A stretch of 64,000 nucleotides of DNA from NCBI RefSeq assembly GCF_025399795.1, contig NZ_JAODTZ010000008.1:186001-250000 (forward strand), written 5' to 3'. The stretch's first letter is position 1; each line of letters begins with the position of its first letter. The notes below the pieces were generated by a model that was not told where the DNA came from, searched no databases, and saw only the letters and a program-made list of their open reading frames with translations. Of this stretch, positions 62,427-64,000 are shown in pieces. This DNA comes from Streptomyces rhizosphaerihabitans. GTDB lineage: Bacteria; Actinomycetota; Actinomycetes; Streptomycetales; Streptomycetaceae. The translations under genes were made by a program, and so were the position numbers.

Positions 62427-63048
62427 GACGTACGCCGACGCCCGTGAGGCCGTTCACGAGCAACGGGTCGACGGCTTCGGCACGGTCCGGGTGCTGCACG
62501 TGGACCCGCACGCCGACCTCGACGTCCTGCACGGCTGGGTCACCGAGGAGCGGGCCGCGTACTGGGGCATGACCGGGTTCACCAGGCGGCAGGTGCTGGA
62601 GACCTACCTCCACCTCGACTCGCTCGACACCCACCACGCCTTCCTCACGGTCAAGGACGGCGTACCCGCAGCGCTCTTCCAGACGTACGAGCCCGAGGCC
62701 GACCGGGTCTCCGAGTGCTACGAGGTCCGGCCCGGCGACATCGGCGTCCACCTGCTGATCGGACCCCCGGCCCCCGGCGGCGGCGAGCGGCCGGGCTGGT
62801 CGTCCACGCTGCTGGCGGCGTTCCTGGCGTACGCGCTGACCGGACTCGACCGGCAGCGGGCCGTGGTGGAACCCGACGCCCGCAACGCCAAGGCCATCGC
62901 CCGGCTGACCCGGCAGGGTTTCGTCCCCGCCGGGGACATCGTGCTCCCCGAGATCGACCTGCCCGAGGTCCACCTCCCCGAGAAACACGCCCGGCTCGCC
63001 TTCCTGACGCGGGAGGCCTTCGAGAAGGGTCCGGCGGCGCCGAGGTGA
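62416..63048 (+). CDS. Siderophore-type GNAT N-acyltransferase
   Basis: This 210-residue protein matches the IucB/MbtK/AlcB-like acyltransferase group: DPHADLDVLHGWVTEERAAYWGM, SLDTHHAFLTV, FQTYEPEAD, PGDIGVHLLIGPP and VVEPDARNAKAIARLTRQGF. The group acylates hydroxylysine or related amines in siderophore biosynthesis. AAGGAGAG precedes the ATG, which lies 11 bases inside the acylase gene. Co-regulation through the iron box upstream is therefore expected. No NRPS or NIS synthetase is in this window. Confidence 0.9.
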   Translation: MTTETYADAREAVHEQRVDGFGTVRVLHVDPHADLDVLHGWVTEERAAYWGMTGFTRRQVLETYLHLDSLDTHHAFLTVKDGVPAALFQTYEPEADRVSECYEVRPGDIGVHLLIGPPAPGGGERPGWSSTLLAAFLAYALTGLDRQRAVVEPDARNAKAIARLTRQGFVPAGDIVLPEIDLPEVHLPEKHARLAFLTREAFEKGPAAPR

Positions 63049-63090
63049 GCCGGACGCGGGCCCCGTCCGTACGTAACCGAGACTCTGCAC

Positions 63091-64000
63091 ATGCGGATAC
63101 GGAGACGGCGTGTGAACGGAAGCGGGCAGCGAGACCGGCGACGGCTCGGCGCGAGGGCGCTGGCTCTGCTGGGCAGTGTCCTGGTGCTGGTGCTCTTCGG
63201 GGGCGTGGGCGGCGCGTCCGCCCACGCCGCGCTCACCAGCACCGATCCGCAGGACGGCAGCGTGCTGAAGTCGGCGCCCCGCCAGGTGACCCTGACGTTC
63301 AGTGAGTCGATCGGCCTGCTCGACGACTCCTTCCGCGTGCTCACCCCGAGGAACCGGCGCGTCCACACCGGCGAACCGAGCCACGCGGACGGCCGTTCCG
63401 ACACCGCCCGCGTCACCCTGCCGCGCGGCCTCGGCACCGGCACGTTCACCGTGGCCTGGCGGGTCGTCTCGGCGGACAGCCACCCCGTCTCCGGCGCCTT
63501 CACCTTCTCCATCGGCAAACCCTCCGCGACCCCCGCGCCACTGCCGCCGACCGGGGGGAACCCCGCTTCCGCCGCCCTCTACGACATCGCCCGCTATGCC
63601 GCGTACAGCGGGCTCGCCCTGTTCATCGGCACGGCCGCCTTCGTCCTGGCCTGCGGCTTCCCCGGATCCGTACGCCGTCTGCTGGTGACCGGCTGGTGGA
63701 CCCTGCTCGGCTCCACGTTCGCGCTGCTCCTGCTGCGCGGCCCCTACGAGCGCGGCACCGGTGTGGGCGGGGCCTTCGACCCGGCGATCCTGAGCGAGAC
63801 CCTGACGAGCCGGCCCGGCCTCGTACTGGTGGCGCGGCTGGCGCTGCTCGCCGCGGTGGCCTTCGTGCCCCCGCGGGCGCCGGTACGGGACCAGGAGTCC
63901 GGCCGTGGCGTCCTCGTGCTCGGCGGACTGTTCTCGCTGGCCCTCGCGGTCACCTGGGCCGCCGCCGAGCACGCCTCCGCCGGGATCCAGGTCCCTGTGG
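63091..64000 (+). CDS. CopC-CopD-like copper protein (partial)
   Basis: The frame is open to the window end (303 codons shown). It begins MRIRRRRVNGSGQR with a signal peptide ending ASA before His (HAALTSTDP), the N-terminal His used by CopC proteins to bind copper. The CopC domain (~45-145) contains FSESIGLLDDSF and SADSHPVSGAF. Membrane helices follow (IARYAAYSGLALFIGTAAFVL, RPGLVLVARLALLAAVAFV), as in CopD-type importers, so this is a CopC-CopD fusion. A GTG at 63112 is an alternative start. It may be needed to load copper enzymes in development. Confidence 0.87.
   Translation, partial: MRIRRRRVNGSGQRDRRRLGARALALLGSVLVLVLFGGVGGASAHAALTSTDPQDGSVLKSAPRQVTLTFSESIGLLDDSFRVLTPRNRRVHTGEPSHADGRSDTARVTLPRGLGTGTFTVAWRVVSADSHPVSGAFTFSIGKPSATPAPLPPTGGNPASAALYDIARYAAYSGLALFIGTAAFVLACGFPGSVRRLLVTGWWTLLGSTFALLLLRGPYERGTGVGGAFDPAILSETLTSRPGLVLVARLALLAAVAFVPPRAPVRDQESGRGVLVLGGLFSLALAVTWAAAEHASAGIQVPV

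Overview
This is a high-GC actinobacterial chromosome segment, almost certainly Streptomyces. Supporting evidence: strong GC-skewed codon usage, GTG starts, tRNA genes without an encoded CCA, a subtilisin-inhibitor (SSI) gene, the tandem late-development sigma factors SigN and SigF, a TIGR03941-type companion of TadA, a lone ANTAR-domain protein, and an integrated actinomycete integrative and conjugative element (AICE). I infer that 47-60 kb is the conserved chromosomal core around sigN-sigF-tadA-upp.

Layout. 0-5 kb: a tRNA-Ser(TGA), an IS3-type transposase relic, a cysteine-containing hypothetical protein, a lone primase/polymerase and a small secreted protein. 5-13 kb: five translationally coupled genes (acyl-CoA dehydrogenase, MaoC-DUF35, acyl-CoA dehydrogenase, MaoC, Ltp-type thiolase) matching the igr operon that removes the last steroid side-chain carbons in Mycobacterium, followed by an ECF sigma factor and an acyl-CoA synthetase. 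13-18.5 kb: a 1386-residue PAS/receiver protein that looks like a pseudokinase, then an SSI-type inhibitor. 18.6-19 kb: tRNA-Ser(GCT) and tRNA-Arg(ACG).

18960-32088 is a 13.1-kb AICE integrated in tRNA-Arg and bounded by 44-bp direct repeats. It carries int, xis, a prim-pol plus DUF3631 ATPase replication module, an FtsK-like transfer ATPase, a DUF2637 spread protein and several small proteins. A divergent GntR regulator is coupled to a YdcF-like gene, with three identical palindromic operators in between. A membrane-protein gene sits next to attR.

32-47.7 kb is chromosomal: DUF2797, a monooxygenase-fold protein, an amidohydrolase, a two-component system in an apparent operon with two lipid-linked glycosyltransferases, TetR, an F420-type oxidoreductase, GAF-ANTAR, a YceI protein and a MarR-MFS pair. 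The YceI protein and the MFS transporter share carboxypeptidase-regulatory-like domains. 47.7-60 kb: repeat-rich spacer, small membrane protein, lipoprotein, sigN, sigF, a Dabb protein, secreted proteins, tRNA-Ser(CGA), tadA, upp, a LytR_C protein, a decayed HerA-like ATPase gene and an HhH-GPD repair protein. 60.2-64 kb: an iron-box-preceded operon of a penicillin-acylase-family hydrolase and a siderophore-type N-acyltransferase, then a CopC-CopD copper gene cut by the window end.

The most notable observations are the iron-box acylase/acyltransferase operon, the AICE with its operator cluster, two almost identical 225/226-bp MITE-like elements in opposite orientation (one supplying part of a stop codon), the igr-like operon with expanded low-complexity insertions, the pseudokinase, and the MFS transporter with a long domain tail. 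No searches could be run; family assignments rest on motifs and recalled family knowledge.
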